From contig JAISMY010000115.1 of NCBI GenBank assembly GCA_031276485.1, forward strand, positions 1-54,024: a DNA stretch of 54,024 bases, read 5' to 3'. Source of the stretch: Desulfovibrio sp. Its GTDB lineage: Bacteria > Desulfobacterota > Desulfovibrionia > Desulfovibrionales > Desulfovibrionaceae. The notes under the pieces were generated by a model. It saw only the letters and a list, made by a program, of their open reading frames with translations. It was not told the DNA's origin and did no database searches. The translations under genes and the position numbers were made by a program. Of the stretch, positions 17,463 to 26,547 are shown piece by piece (positions within the stretch are counted from its first letter, which is position 1; the number at the start of each line of letters is the position of its first letter).

Positions 17463-18462
17463 TGCGGCTGCCGGTGCCGGCGATCATCTTTTCGAGATTC
17501 CGCTTCAGCTTCTTCTCCCGGACCAGGTCCAACCGCATGCGATCGAGAAGCTCCTGCGCGGTCTGCACATTTCCGTGCAACCGGTTCAGCATGCTGAAGG
17601 CTCCTGCTTCCAGGTACTCGCCGTTCCCGACTTCGCCCCGCCAGGGGCTGCCTCCCAGAGACAGCCAGCGGCAATAATCCCGATGCCATTCCGGGAAACA
17701 ACAGCGGGTCAGCCCGTCATCCCAAAGTTTATACGCCCCGAAGGCGTGTACCACGGCGGCGGTATGTGCGGCCGGATTGCGCGGATGGGCGTTGAAACGC
17801 TCATAAGGAAGCAGGGAGAACAAGTGCGGATCGGTTCTGCGCAACTGCTGCGCCAGCATGTTCAAGACCGCCTGGTCGGGATAGCGCAGATACGGCGCGT
17901 CCTTCTTGAGCCGGCGCAGACAGAGGTCGCGCAGTTTTGCCGGCTCAGGCAGGCTGTCCTGAAGAACCAGCACCCCGGAATTGAGGTTGGGTGCCTCGCC
18001 GTCCAGGTCGGGCAACGGCGCGAGCACATTCACCGAAGCCGGCAGAGAGCGTCCTGATTCCGTAAAATACGGGTCTTCGAGCGCCATGGACAGCGGGCCG
18101 AAGTTTGCAAGGGCGCTCACGTCGTCCTGCACGGCGGTGTCGGCGTCCAGCCGGATGACGGTATTGTAACGATCTAAGAGAAGAAATCCTTCAAAACACA
18201 CCAGACAAAGCTGAGAAAACTGCCTGACGACCTCCGCGGGCAGGTCGGCCTGCGGTGGCGTAAACGGCGTAATCAACGCGCCCATGCCTTCGAGCAGGGC
18301 GGCGTCGGCCGGCGGCAGCGCGCCGTCCGTGTACAGAAAGACATCGGCCTCCAGATGCGGGCTGTGCCTGCGCAGGGACTGCAACAAACACCCGGCGGCG
18401 AAACCCAGGTCGCCTGTAACGCCGATCAGCAGGGCCAGAGGTTTTTTGAGTGTTTCATGCAT
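17437..18462 (-). CDS. Glycosyltransferase, GT8-like
   Basis: A 341-residue protein with the GT8 pattern: an N-terminal Rossmann half, a DxD motif (Asp106, Asp108 in VIRLDADTAV), LNSGVLVLQDSL, and a downstream acceptor region with YPDQAVLNML. Such retaining enzymes transfer hexoses from UDP-sugars, often onto LPS core. A longer frame reaches 18681 but overlaps the NlpC/P60 gene; the ATG at 18462 has GGGG about 8 bases before it. Its last codons are duplicated downstream, and the TAA could be a later stop that shortened a longer tail. Confidence 0.8.
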   Translation of the reverse strand: MHETLKKPLALLIGVTGDLGFAAGCLLQSLRRHSPHLEADVFLYTDGALPPADAALLEGMGALITPFTPPQADLPAEVVRQFSQLCLVCFEGFLLLDRYNTVIRLDADTAVQDDVSALANFGPLSMALEDPYFTESGRSLPASVNVLAPLPDLDGEAPNLNSGVLVLQDSLPEPAKLRDLCLRRLKKDAPYLRYPDQAVLNMLAQQLRRTDPHLFSLLPYERFNAHPRNPAAHTAAVVHAFGAYKLWDDGLTRCCFPEWHRDYCRWLSLGGSPWRGEVGNGEYLEAGAFSMLNRLHGNVQTAQELLDRMRLDLVREKKLKRNLEKMIAGTGSRSPVGKNLQ

Positions 18463-18559
18463 GATCCGATCCCCTTTCATGCCGTGCTGCATGCGCAGCA
18501 GGGCAGCATGTCCTGCGCGACAGTTACCGTAAAATACAGCGCAGGTACACCGGTAAAAC

Positions 18560-19156
18560 TCAATAAATCTGCCGGATGCGCCGTGCAGCAGTGAGGCGGT
18601 TTTTCCAGTAATCGCCTGATATGTTGTCCACGCGCACTCTCTTGCCGCTGCCCGGACTGTGTACGAAGCGGTTTTCCCCAACGTAGACGGCGGTGTGCAG
18701 GCCGCTTTTGGTTTTGAATACCAGGATATCCCCGGGATTCAATGCGGAGCGGGGCACGGACGAGCCCAGGCCGCTCTGCTCCGCCGCCGTGCGCGGCACT
18801 TTGACGCCGTTGCGGGCGAAGGCCCAAAAAACAAGCCCCGAACAGTCGAAACCTTTTTCCGGCGTGCTGCCCCCGATGCGATAGGGCACACCCACAGCGC
18901 TCAGGGCAACCTTGCTCACGGCGCGCCCCGACGCCGTCCCCTGCCCTCCGCCGCCCGCACCCGAACGCAGCGAACAGCCCGCGCTCTGCGCCAGGAACAG
19001 ACAAACGGCACACAACGATAAAAAACGCAACGCGCCGGAAAATTCCTGCGCCGGAAAGCCCGCTGCGTTTTGCGGGTTCCGCATGGGAAAACGCGGCACA
19101 TCCGAAAATTTCCGCATGAGAACGCGCAATGCGCCGGGAAAATTCCGCTCGACCAT
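18560..19156 (-). CDS. NlpC/P60 family lipoprotein peptidase
   Basis: A putative cell-wall hydrolase. The NlpC/P60 domain has the catalytic Cys105 in GFDCSGLVFWAF and the catalytic His in SGLHTAVYVG, with FVHSPGSGKRV near the end. A lipobox, LAQSAGC (Cys61), predicts a lipoprotein. The hydrophobic stretch lies 42 residues from the ATG at 19156, unusually far; a TTG at 19030 would give a normal 19-residue lipoprotein signal, so the real start may be internal. Such enzymes cut between D-Glu and diaminopimelate in peptidoglycan peptides. Confidence 0.87.
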   Translation of the reverse strand: MVERNFPGALRVLMRKFSDVPRFPMRNPQNAAGFPAQEFSGALRFLSLCAVCLFLAQSAGCSLRSGAGGGGQGTASGRAVSKVALSAVGVPYRIGGSTPEKGFDCSGLVFWAFARNGVKVPRTAAEQSGLGSSVPRSALNPGDILVFKTKSGLHTAVYVGENRFVHSPGSGKRVRVDNISGDYWKNRLTAARRIRQIY

Positions 19157-19515
19157 CTCCGCCTCCGCTACGTTGATACCAGGTTGCGTTCAAACGAGTT
19201 TGAATGCAAGACGCCAACGTTTTTGAAAAACAGGCAAAGCCGGATTTTCAAAAACTTGCCGGCGGCGGCTTCGCCTCCGCCATACCAATTTGCTTTCTGC
19301 TGAAAGCAAATTGGTATGAGAACAGTGTACGCCGGCACTGCCGCCCGCGGGCAAGATTGCGCCGCCGCGCGTACACCCCGCGCAGTCTTGAAAAAATCTA
19401 AACTATTATCGGCATGCCGGGGCTTTCCTTTAGCGGCGCTAAGGGGTATAGAACGCCACTTTGTATGCAGTCGGCTGCAAAACGGCGTTGTACAACCCTC
19501 CGACCAAGGCCGGTC
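19157..19515. other. Divergent intergenic region holding a hairpin element
   Basis: Between the lipoprotein gene (minus) and the acyl-CoA synthetase operon (plus), 19172-19320 is a structured repeat. The remaining 195 bases show a short inverted repeat near 19430 (TTTAGC-GGC-GCTAA) and no gene. I could not place a convincing promoter for the downstream operon. Confidence 0.5.
19172..19320. repeat. 149-bp element made of four consecutive hairpins
   Basis: It begins TTGATACCAGGTTGC and ends CAAATTGGTATGAG. Inside are four stem-loops: 19184-19209 (TTCAAAC-GA-GTTTGAA with TTGC/GCAA flanks); GTTTTTGAAAA (19219-19229) with its complement at 19245-19255; a GGCGG-rich stem 19261-19281; and a perfect 16-bp stem ATACCAATTTGCTTTC / its complement (19282-19317, loop TGCT). 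Its ends resemble 35085-35198 and its last hairpin resembles the window start. No coding capacity. Confidence 0.7.
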
Positions 19516-21189
19516 ATGCTCTCCGAAACTTTCACGCTGCAGGAAAAAACCCTCGGACGCATGCTGGACGAGGTGGTGTCGCGTTTTCCCGACCGGGAAG
19601 CCGTTATCTATTTCGATACCGGGGTGCGGCAAACCTGGGCGGAATTTTCCCGCGATGCAGATGCGCTGGCTAAAGGACTCACGGCCTTCGGCGTGAGCAG
19701 GGGCGCCAAGATAGGCATCTGGGCGCCCAACGTGCCGCACTGGCTGACCCTGATGTTCGCCGCCGCGCGCATCGGAGCCGTGCTGGTCACCGTCAACACC
19801 AGCTACGGCGGCCGGGAACTGGCCTATTTCCTCAAGCAGAGCGACTGCGACACCCTGTTTCTCGCCCATACTTATAAAGATCACAATTTTCTGAACATCC
19901 TCGAATCCGTCGTTCCGGAACTGCGCGAGCGCCCGTCCGACGACCTGCGCTCCGCCGGCTTCCCATTCCTGCGCAGGGTCTTTCTCATGGAGGAGGAGGG
20001 CGCTGCGGGCATCATGGGCCTGAGCCGGGTCACGGAACGGGCCGGGAGCGTTTCCGACGCCGACTATGCGGCGCGGCAGGCCGCGGTTGCCCCGCACGAC
20101 GTGGTGCAGATGCAGTACACCTCCGGCACTACCGGCTTTCCCAAGGGCGTGATGTTGAGCCATGTGAACATACAGAACAACGGCTGGTGGATAGGGCGGA
20201 ACATGCGCTTCACGGCCGAGGACCGCCTCTGCCTGTGCGTGCCGCTGTTTCACTGCTTCGGCTCCGTACTCGGCGTCATGGCCGCCGTCAACCACTGCGC
20301 GAGCCTGGTAATCATCGACGCCTTCAATCCCCTGAAAGTGCTGGACGCTATACAAAAGGAACGCTGCACGGCTGTACACGGGGTGCCTTCAATGTATCTG
20401 GCCATGATGGACCACAAGCGCTTCCCCCGCTACGATCTCACCTCGCTGCGCACGGGCATTATGGCCGGCTCCGTTTGTCCCCCGCCGCTTATGCGCCGGG
20501 CCGTCGCCGAAATGTACCTCAAGGATTTGACCAACTGTTACGGGCTGACCGAAGCCTCGCCGGTGATGACCCAAACCACGGCCGACGACGACTTCGCGCG
20601 CAAGACCGAAACCGTCGGCCGCCCCATGCCGGGCATTGACGTGCTCATCGCAGACCCCCGCGCCCTGCCCGGACGCACCCTGGAAATGCCGCGCGGCACA
20701 CCCGGAGAGGTCGTGTGCAGAGGCTACAACGTGATGAAAGGCTACTACAAGATGCCCGAAGAAACGAAGGAAGTCGTCAACGCGGACGGCTGGTTGCGTA
20801 CCGGCGATGTGGGCATCATGGACGAAAAGGATTACGTGATCATCAACGGCCGCATCAAGGACATGATCATCAGGGGCGGCGAAAATATTTATCCCCGTGA
20901 AATCGAAGATTTCCTGCTGGAAATGGACAAAATCTCGGATGTGCAGGTGGTGGGAGTGCGCAGCCGGCGTTACGGCGAGGATGTGGTCGCCTTCATCATC
21001 CCCAGAGAAGGCGTGACCCTGACCCGCAAAGAAGTGCGCGCTTATTGCAAAGGCAGGATAGCCTGGCACAAGGTGCCGCGCTTCATGGCCTTTGTGGATT
21101 CTTTCCCCATGACCGGCAGCAAAAAAATACGCAAGTACGCGTTGAGGGAAGAGGCCGAACGGCTGTTCGCCGCGGCCGCCGCCAGGTAA
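19516..21189 (+). CDS. AMP-forming acyl-CoA synthetase
   Basis: A 557-residue ANL-superfamily enzyme. Phosphate-binding loop [11 protein letters not shown] lies near residue 201, then [17 protein letters not shown] and the hinge-lysine region [16 protein letters not shown]. It activates a carboxylic acid with ATP and CoA; the C-terminus keeps the catalytic Lys ([11 protein letters not shown]). The frame is open to 19414, but the ATG at 19516 has AAGG seven bases upstream and the family N-terminus. It leads an operon with a DRTGG protein and LUD proteins, hinting at lactate or other short acids. Medium-chain fatty acids are also possible substrates. Confidence 0.93.
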   Translation: MLSETFTLQEKTLGRMLDEVVSRFPDREAVIYFDTGVRQTWAEFSRDADALAKGLTAFGVSRGAKIGIWAPNVPHWLTLMFAAARIGAVLVTVNTSYGGRELAYFLKQSDCDTLFLAHTYKDHNFLNILESVVPELRERPSDDLRSAGFPFLRRVFLMEEEGAAGIMGLSRVTERAGSVSDADYAARQAAVAPHDVVQMQYTSGTTGFPKGVMLSHVNIQNNGWWIGRNMRFTAEDRLCLCVPLFHCFGSVLGVMAAVNHCASLVIIDAFNPLKVLDAIQKERCTAVHGVPSMYLAMMDHKRFPRYDLTSLRTGIMAGSVCPPPLMRRAVAEMYLKDLTNCYGLTEASPVMTQTTADDDFARKTETVGRPMPGIDVLIADPRALPGRTLEMPRGTPGEVVCRGYNVMKGYYKMPEETKEVVNADGWLRTGDVGIMDEKDYVIINGRIKDMIIRGGENIYPREIEDFLLEMDKISDVQVVGVRSRRYGEDVVAFIIPREGVTLTRKEVRAYCKGRIAWHKVPRFMAFVDSFPMTGSKKIRKYALREEAERLFAAAAAR

Positions 21190-21219
21190 TGCCGATACCG
21201 GGTCGCAACGGAGGGCTGA

Positions 21220-22308
21220 ATGGGCGCGGGTCTTTACATAGGCTCCGTTACGCCGCGGGCGGGCAAGAGCCTGCTCGCCTTTTCTCTGGGTCTGCTGTTC
21301 CGCAAGGCCGGCCTTTCCGTGGGATACATGAAACCCGTAGGCTGCATCCCCGGCAAAAAAGACGATATCCCCGGCGACACGGACGCCATGATGGTGCAGG
21401 AAGTGCTCGGTCTGGAAGCCCCGCCGGACCTGCTTACCCCGGTCATGCTGCCCGAGGACATCTATTCGCCCGTTCTGCACGCGAAAAACGAGAACGCCCT
21501 GCAACGCATCGTCGACGCCTACAGGGTGCTTTCGGCGGGCAAGGAGGTCTGTCTTGTCTCCGGCGTGGGGTGCTTTCCCTATGCCGGGCACAGCGCCGGA
21601 GCCGGAGGGACGGCCGTGGTCCGCGCCCTGGACCTGAAAGTGCTGCTGACCGTGCGCTTTCACCCGCGCACGAATCTGGACCGCCTGCTTGCGATCCGCG
21701 ACTGTCTCGGCGATGCCCTGATCGGCGTTGTCCTCAACGACGTGCATGACGACGACCGCCGCGCCGCGACCGATATCCTGCTCCCCTGGCTGCGCGGGCG
21801 CGGCGTGCCGGTACTCGGCTGCATACGGCACGAAGCCGCCCTGGCCGCCGTGCGTATGATTGACCTGGCGCACAGCCTCAACGGCCGCATCATCGCCGGC
21901 AACGAGCAGGCCACCGGCATGGTCGCCGATTTCCTTATCGGCGCCATGCAGGCGGACAATTTCATACTGCACCTGCAGAGACGCACGAACTGCGCGGTCA
22001 TTACCGGCGGCGACCGTCCGGATCTGCAGATCGCCGCCATGTGCGCCGGCTGTCCCTGTATCATCCTGACCGGCAATGCCGGTCCCCCGGAAATGATCCG
22101 GGCCAGGGCCGAAGAAAAAAACGTCGTGCTCATCCGCGTGCGCGAAGACGCCTACCGTACCGCGCGCAATACGGCGCGCGTCTTTAAGGCAAAAAAAATA
22201 CGCGACCTCAAACAATTACGCGCCGGCGTCAGGCTTGTGGAAAATTCCCTTGATATCCGCGCCATTCTTGATAGTATATGTCAGCTATACGGTAAATCAG
22301 CTACGTAG
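21220..22308 (+). CDS. DRTGG-domain / BioD-like P-loop protein (phosphotransacetylase N-terminal-like)
   Basis: This 362-residue protein lacks a phosphotransacetylase catalytic domain. It joins a BioD-like NTPase part to a DRTGG-type part. Residues 8-17 form an atypical P-loop (GSVTPRAGKS), and the N-terminal half resembles the regulatory N-terminus of long Pta enzymes. The second half has NFILHLQRRTNCAVITGGDR and ends in a helix. Desulfovibrio lactate loci carry such stand-alone proteins beside pta-ackA and LUD genes, so a regulatory role in acetyl-CoA/lactate metabolism is inferred. It starts 30 bases after the synthetase. Confidence 0.8.
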   Translation: MGAGLYIGSVTPRAGKSLLAFSLGLLFRKAGLSVGYMKPVGCIPGKKDDIPGDTDAMMVQEVLGLEAPPDLLTPVMLPEDIYSPVLHAKNENALQRIVDAYRVLSAGKEVCLVSGVGCFPYAGHSAGAGGTAVVRALDLKVLLTVRFHPRTNLDRLLAIRDCLGDALIGVVLNDVHDDDRRAATDILLPWLRGRGVPVLGCIRHEAALAAVRMIDLAHSLNGRIIAGNEQATGMVADFLIGAMQADNFILHLQRRTNCAVITGGDRPDLQIAAMCAGCPCIILTGNAGPPEMIRARAEEKNVVLIRVREDAYRTARNTARVFKAKKIRDLKQLRAGVRLVENSLDIRAILDSICQLYGKSAT

Positions 22309-22346
22309 CAGAGAAAAATCAACACCTTAACCAGTGCGGAGGTCTT

Positions 22347-22961
22347 ATGGTGACTATCGACAAAGAGGCTGTTGAACTGTTCAAGCAAAAAGCTGCGCCT
22401 GTATCCATCAAGGTCGTCGAGGTCAAGGGCATGACGGAAGCCGCAGCCTATGCCGTGGATGTGTGCGGACAAAAAGATTTTTGCGAGCTCATCTATTGCG
22501 GAACGGACACAACCTCCGCCGGGGTTTCCAGGGCGGATAAAAAAATGTTCTGCGCCCCGAACCTGACGGACAAGGAATACGCGACCGTGGCCGAACTGTG
22601 CGCCGCCAAAGGCTTCGACATGCTGCGCACGGGCATGCGCGGGCACCTGGAAGGCATCGATGTGGCCTTTACCACGGCGGACGGGGCCATCGCCGAAACA
22701 GCCACCACCATTATCGAGTGTATGAGCGAGGACATTCGCCTGGCCACGATGATCGCTGAAATTCATGTGGTGGCCCTGAAAAAATCCCAGATCAAAAAAA
22801 CGTCCTACGATGTGGAGCCCTACCTGCAGAAACTTATGGAAAAAGGCCCCGCGTTTACAGCGTTTATTTCCGGCGCGAGCCGCACGGCCGACATTGAGCG
22901 CGTCCTCACGCTGGGCGTACACGGTCCCCTTGAACTGCACATAGCTCTTATGGAGGCTTGA
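22347..22961 (+). CDS. LUD-domain lactate utilization protein (LutC/LldG-like)
   Basis: A 204-residue LUD-domain protein with a Rossmann-like core: DVAFTTADGAIAETATTI, a motif typical of LutC, then IRLATMIAEIHVVAL and a late FISGASRTADIERVLTLGVHGP. It has no iron-sulfur motif. In Bacillus, LutA/B/C together oxidise L-lactate; in Desulfovibrio the equivalent cluster is linked to lactate dehydrogenation. GGAGG about eight bases before the ATG supports the start. It is coupled to the next gene, whose start lies about three bases past this stop. Confidence 0.9.
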   Translation: MVTIDKEAVELFKQKAAPVSIKVVEVKGMTEAAAYAVDVCGQKDFCELIYCGTDTTSAGVSRADKKMFCAPNLTDKEYATVAELCAAKGFDMLRTGMRGHLEGIDVAFTTADGAIAETATTIIECMSEDIRLATMIAEIHVVALKKSQIKKTSYDVEPYLQKLMEKGPAFTAFISGASRTADIERVLTLGVHGPLELHIALMEA

Positions 22962-22963
22962 AG

Positions 22964-25111
22964 ATGCACAGCGCAGAAACCATGAAAGAATACCGGGGAC
23001 GCCTGCACGAATCGCTGGACAATTCCTACCTGCGCGAAACCCTGGACAAGTTCGCCGTGGCCTATAAGGCCAACCGCCTGACCATTTTTGCGGACGTCAA
23101 CGAAAAGGAACTCATAGAGGAAATCGCCGCGGCCAAGGACCAGGGACTCACGCAACTGGAGGAACTGTACGCGCAGTTCAAAGCAGAAGCCGAAAAACGC
23201 GGCGTGCATGTGCACAGGGCAGCGACCGCCGCGGAAGCCAACGAGCTTATCTGTAAAATCGCTGCGGACAACGACTGTAAACTGGTTATCAAATCCAAAT
23301 CCATGACCGCTGAGGAAATCCACGTCAATCACGCCCTGGAAGACGCCGGCTGTAAAGTCGTGGAAACGGACCTCGGCGAATGGATCATACAACTGCGCCA
23401 CGAGGGACCGACGCACATGGTCATGCCCGCCATCCACCTTTCCCGGTACCAGGTGGCGGATACCTTTACGGACGAAACCAAACAGAAACAGGACAGCGAT
23501 ATTTCAAAACTGGTCAAGGTGGCCCGGCGCGAACTGCGCTCCCGCTTCGCCAACGCGGATATGGGCATTTCCGGAGCCAACTTCGCCATTGCGGACACCG
23601 GCACCATCGGCATCTGTACCAATGAAGGCAACGGCCGGCTGACCACCACCCTGCCCCGCGTGCATGTGGCTGTCGCGGGCATAGACAAGCTGGTGCCCAA
23701 CATCCACGATGCCCTGCGCGTCATCCGGGTGCTGCCGCGCAACGCCACCGCCCAGGCCATCACCACGTATGTGTCATGGATGACCGGCGCGGCGGAAAAT
23801 ACCCTGAACGCCGACAAACGCAAGGTCATGCACGTCATCTTCCTGGACAACGGCCGCACAGCCCTGACCAAGGACGAGATCTGCAAAAGCGCGTTGCGTT
23901 GCGTGCGCTGCGGCGCCTGCGCCAACGTCTGTCCCGTGTACCGTCTGGTAGGCGGACACAAGATGGGCTATGTCTACATCGGGGCCATCGGCCTCATTCT
24001 GACCTATTTCTTCCACGGCCGGGAAAACGCCCGCAACCTGGTGCAGAACTGTATCAACTGCGAGGCGTGCAAGGACGTCTGCGCGGCGGGCATAGATCTG
24101 CCCGGCATCATTCAGGAGATTCGCGCCCGTCTGGTGGAAGAGGAAGGCGCGCCGGTCGAATCCACGCTGCTTGCCAAGGTGCTGGAAAACCGCAAACTCT
24201 TCCACAGCCTGCTGCGTTTCGGCAAATTCGCCCAGCGCCCGGTCACCGGAGGGACGCCGTACATCCGCCATCTGCCGCAGATCTTCATGAAAGGACAGGG
24301 GTTCCGGGCGCTGCCCGCCATCGCCTCCAAGGCCTTCCGCGACCGCTGGAAAGATATTGCGAAAAGTCTGCCTGCGAACGGCAGGTTGCGCGTGGGCCTT
24401 TTTGCAGGCTGCGCCCAGGATTTCGTGTATCCCGAACAGCTTGAAGCGGCTGTCAAGGTGCTGGCCGCGGGCGGCTGTTCCGTGGAATTCCCTATGGGCC
24501 AAAGCTGCTGCGGGCTGCCGGTGCGCATGATGGGCGAACGCAAGGCCGCCGAAAACACGGCCGAGGCCAACATCAGGGCCTTCGACCCCGCCCGCCTGGA
24601 TTACGTCGTCACGCTCTGCGCTTCCTGCGCCTCGCACATAAAGAACCACTACGTCGAACTGCTCGCCGACTCCCCCCTGCGCACGGAGGCGCAGCAGTTC
24701 GCAACGAGGATCAAAGACTTCAGCTCGTTCGTGTATGATGTACTCGGCTTGAAGGAAGACGCCTTCCGCAAATCCGGCCGGGCTGTAGGCTACCACGCCT
24801 CCTGCCACCTCTGCCGCGGTCTGGGCGTGACTGAACAGCCGAGGAACCTGATCCGCGCCGCCGCCGACTACAAGGAAGCCAAGGAAGAAGACGTCTGCTG
24901 CGGCTTCGGCGGCACCTATTCCATGAAGTTCCCGGAAATTTCCGAACAGATATTGAAGAACAAACTGGACAACCTGGAAGCTTCGGGAGCTGCGACCGTT
25001 GTGGCCGACTGCCCCGGCTGCGTGATACAACTCCGCGGCGGCGAAGAAAAACGCGGCAACAAGGTCAAGGTCGAGCATATCGCCGAACTCTTGGCCCGCC
25101 AGCTTAAATAA
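22964..25111 (+). CDS. Fused LutB-like/LutA-like iron-sulfur lactate oxidation protein
   Basis: A 715-residue fusion. The N-terminal LUD domain (to about 300) contains GISGANFAIADTGTIGI and ends in ferredoxin motifs CVRCGACANVCPVYR and CINCEACKDVCAAGI. The C-terminal part carries two CCG-type blocks, FAGCAQDFVYPEQ...GQSCCGLPVRM and YHASCHLCRGLGV...CCGFGG, the layout of LutA/GlpC/HdrB proteins. So one chain does the work of separate LutB and LutA in Bacillus. With LutC before it, it likely passes lactate electrons to a membrane or soluble carrier. TTG at 22958 is an alternative start. Confidence 0.9.
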   Translation: MHSAETMKEYRGRLHESLDNSYLRETLDKFAVAYKANRLTIFADVNEKELIEEIAAAKDQGLTQLEELYAQFKAEAEKRGVHVHRAATAAEANELICKIAADNDCKLVIKSKSMTAEEIHVNHALEDAGCKVVETDLGEWIIQLRHEGPTHMVMPAIHLSRYQVADTFTDETKQKQDSDISKLVKVARRELRSRFANADMGISGANFAIADTGTIGICTNEGNGRLTTTLPRVHVAVAGIDKLVPNIHDALRVIRVLPRNATAQAITTYVSWMTGAAENTLNADKRKVMHVIFLDNGRTALTKDEICKSALRCVRCGACANVCPVYRLVGGHKMGYVYIGAIGLILTYFFHGRENARNLVQNCINCEACKDVCAAGIDLPGIIQEIRARLVEEEGAPVESTLLAKVLENRKLFHSLLRFGKFAQRPVTGGTPYIRHLPQIFMKGQGFRALPAIASKAFRDRWKDIAKSLPANGRLRVGLFAGCAQDFVYPEQLEAAVKVLAAGGCSVEFPMGQSCCGLPVRMMGERKAAENTAEANIRAFDPARLDYVVTLCASCASHIKNHYVELLADSPLRTEAQQFATRIKDFSSFVYDVLGLKEDAFRKSGRAVGYHASCHLCRGLGVTEQPRNLIRAAADYKEAKEEDVCCGFGGTYSMKFPEISEQILKNKLDNLEASGAATVVADCPGCVIQLRGGEEKRGNKVKVEHIAELLARQLK

Positions 25112-25138
25112 GGTAATCGTCGAACATTACAGCATTTT

Positions 25139-25161
25139 CCGGGGGAAATAATTTCCCCCGG
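25139..25161 (+). terminator. Terminator of the acyl-CoA synthetase-LUD operon
   Basis: CCGGGGGAAA (25139-25148), loop TAA, TTTCCCCCGG (25152-25161): a perfect 10-bp stem 28 bases after the fused Lut-like gene. No U run follows, so it could also protect the mRNA 3' end. Confidence 0.6.
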
Positions 25162-25246
25162 ACCCCCCTGGCAGCGTACCGCGCCGAACCGATAAGCAAA
25201 GGGGCGGGGGAATCAGGGGTGCGAATTCTGTGTCTGTCGTTTCAAC

Positions 25247-25266
25247 GCGGGCGGTAAAGCGCCCGC
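25247..25266. other. Leader hairpin before the HD-domain gene
   Basis: GCGGGCG (25247-25253), loop GTAAAG, CGCCCGC (25260-25266) ends 25 bases before the HD-domain protein start. It could affect translation or simply be a weak terminator of read-through from the operon before it. Confidence 0.35.
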
Positions 25267-25291
25267 TCCACAGGTAACGTACTGCAAGGCA

Positions 25292-26467
25292 ATGTCTGCA
25301 AGCAAACAACGTTTTGTCGAAGATCTGAAACCCGGCGATGAGGCGGCCGATATCTTCGTCCTTTCCGCCGCAAGGTTGAGCCGGTCCAAAAACGGCCCTT
25401 ACTGGCTGCTGGAGTTCAAAGATGCCACGGGCAGCATCACCGGCAAAATCTGGAGTCCGCAAAGCGGCAATTATACGGATCTTGCGCCGGGGGCCATGGT
25501 GTGGGTCAAAGGACGGGTCGGGAGTTGGCGCGACAAGCCGGATTTGTCAGTCGACGAACTGCGCGTGCTGGACGAGGCGGAGCAACAGGCGCTGGATATG
25601 GCGCTCTTCATGCCCGCCTCGCAACGCAACCCCGACGACATGCTGCGCGAACTCACCGGGCTTGCCCGCAGCACCCTGACCCATGCGCCGTGGCGCAAAC
25701 TCATCTTCGCACTGCTGACTGACCCGGAGATCGCCCCCGCCCTGCGCATCGCGCCGGCGGCCAAGTCTCTGCATCACGCCTACGCGGGCGGGCTTCTGGA
25801 ACATACCCTGTCCGTTGCCCGCCTCTGCCTGCGCATCGCCGACCATTATCCGCAACTGGACAGGCAGGCGCTTTTTGCCGGCGCGGTATGCCACGACTTG
25901 GGGAAACTTCGGGAACTGAGTTCAGGTCCGGCTGTCGACTATACCACGCCGGGGCGGCTCATAGGGCACATCGGCCTCTTCACGGACATGCTCTGCGGCT
26001 TCGTCCGGCAGGCGGGTCTCGAGGAAGCGCTCGCGCAACATCTGGAACACATGATCCTGAGCCACCACGGCTCCTACGAATTCGGCGCCCCCCGCCTGCC
26101 GGCCACAGCCGAGGCCCTGGCCCTGCACTATGCGGACATGCTGGACGCCAAGCTCAAGCAGGTGGAAGACGCCCTGACAGGTATTGAAGAAGACGGCTGG
26201 TCCGACTATAATGCAGCACTGGAACGTTTTCTCTACCGCGCCCCGGCAAGCCCCTCTCCAACCCCTGAAGGCGTCTCCGCCACCCCGGCAAGCCCCTCTC
26301 CAGCCCCGGCAGGCGTCTCCGCAGCTTTGGGAACGCTTCCTTACGCTTCGGCAACCGAATCTCCCGTTGCGCGCATCTCAAATACGCCTTCGGCGCAGCG
26401 CGGACGGGGCGGCAAGAACGGCAGGCCGGAAGAACAGGGATTGTCACTGTTCAGCTTTAAGAGATAG
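25292..26467 (+). CDS. OB-fold/HD-domain 3'-5' exoribonuclease-like protein (YhaM-type)
   Basis: A 391-residue protein with an OB-fold domain (residues 10-95, including WLLEFKDATGSITGKIWSP) and an HD domain with HHAYAGGLLEHTLSV, FAGAVCHDLGK and LSHHGSYEFGAP, the YhaM metal-binding order. It probably degrades RNA, or single-stranded DNA, from 3' ends. After about residue 315 a non-family tail of about 75 residues follows, low in complexity and containing two near-identical copies of PASPSP-P-GVSA. The next gene, tmk, is 80 bases on. Confidence 0.87.
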   Translation: MSASKQRFVEDLKPGDEAADIFVLSAARLSRSKNGPYWLLEFKDATGSITGKIWSPQSGNYTDLAPGAMVWVKGRVGSWRDKPDLSVDELRVLDEAEQQALDMALFMPASQRNPDDMLRELTGLARSTLTHAPWRKLIFALLTDPEIAPALRIAPAAKSLHHAYAGGLLEHTLSVARLCLRIADHYPQLDRQALFAGAVCHDLGKLRELSSGPAVDYTTPGRLIGHIGLFTDMLCGFVRQAGLEEALAQHLEHMILSHHGSYEFGAPRLPATAEALALHYADMLDAKLKQVEDALTGIEEDGWSDYNAALERFLYRAPASPSPTPEGVSATPASPSPAPAGVSAALGTLPYASATESPVARISNTPSAQRGRGGKNGRPEEQGLSLFSFKR

Positions 26468-26547
26468 TGTTCATTACGGTTGCTGCTGTCCGGCAGAATG
26501 TATGGACGCAATGTTGAGAACCGAATACCAAAGACAGGACGCGCGCT

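Noticed and set aside
20389-22215. 608-codon minus-strand frame under the acyl-CoA synthetase and DRTGG genes
   Set aside because: Antisense to conserved motifs of both genes; its composition is typical of a shadow frame.
25185-25200. ACCGATAA as a second sigma-28 -10 element
   Set aside because: No TAAA at the required 15-base distance upstream.
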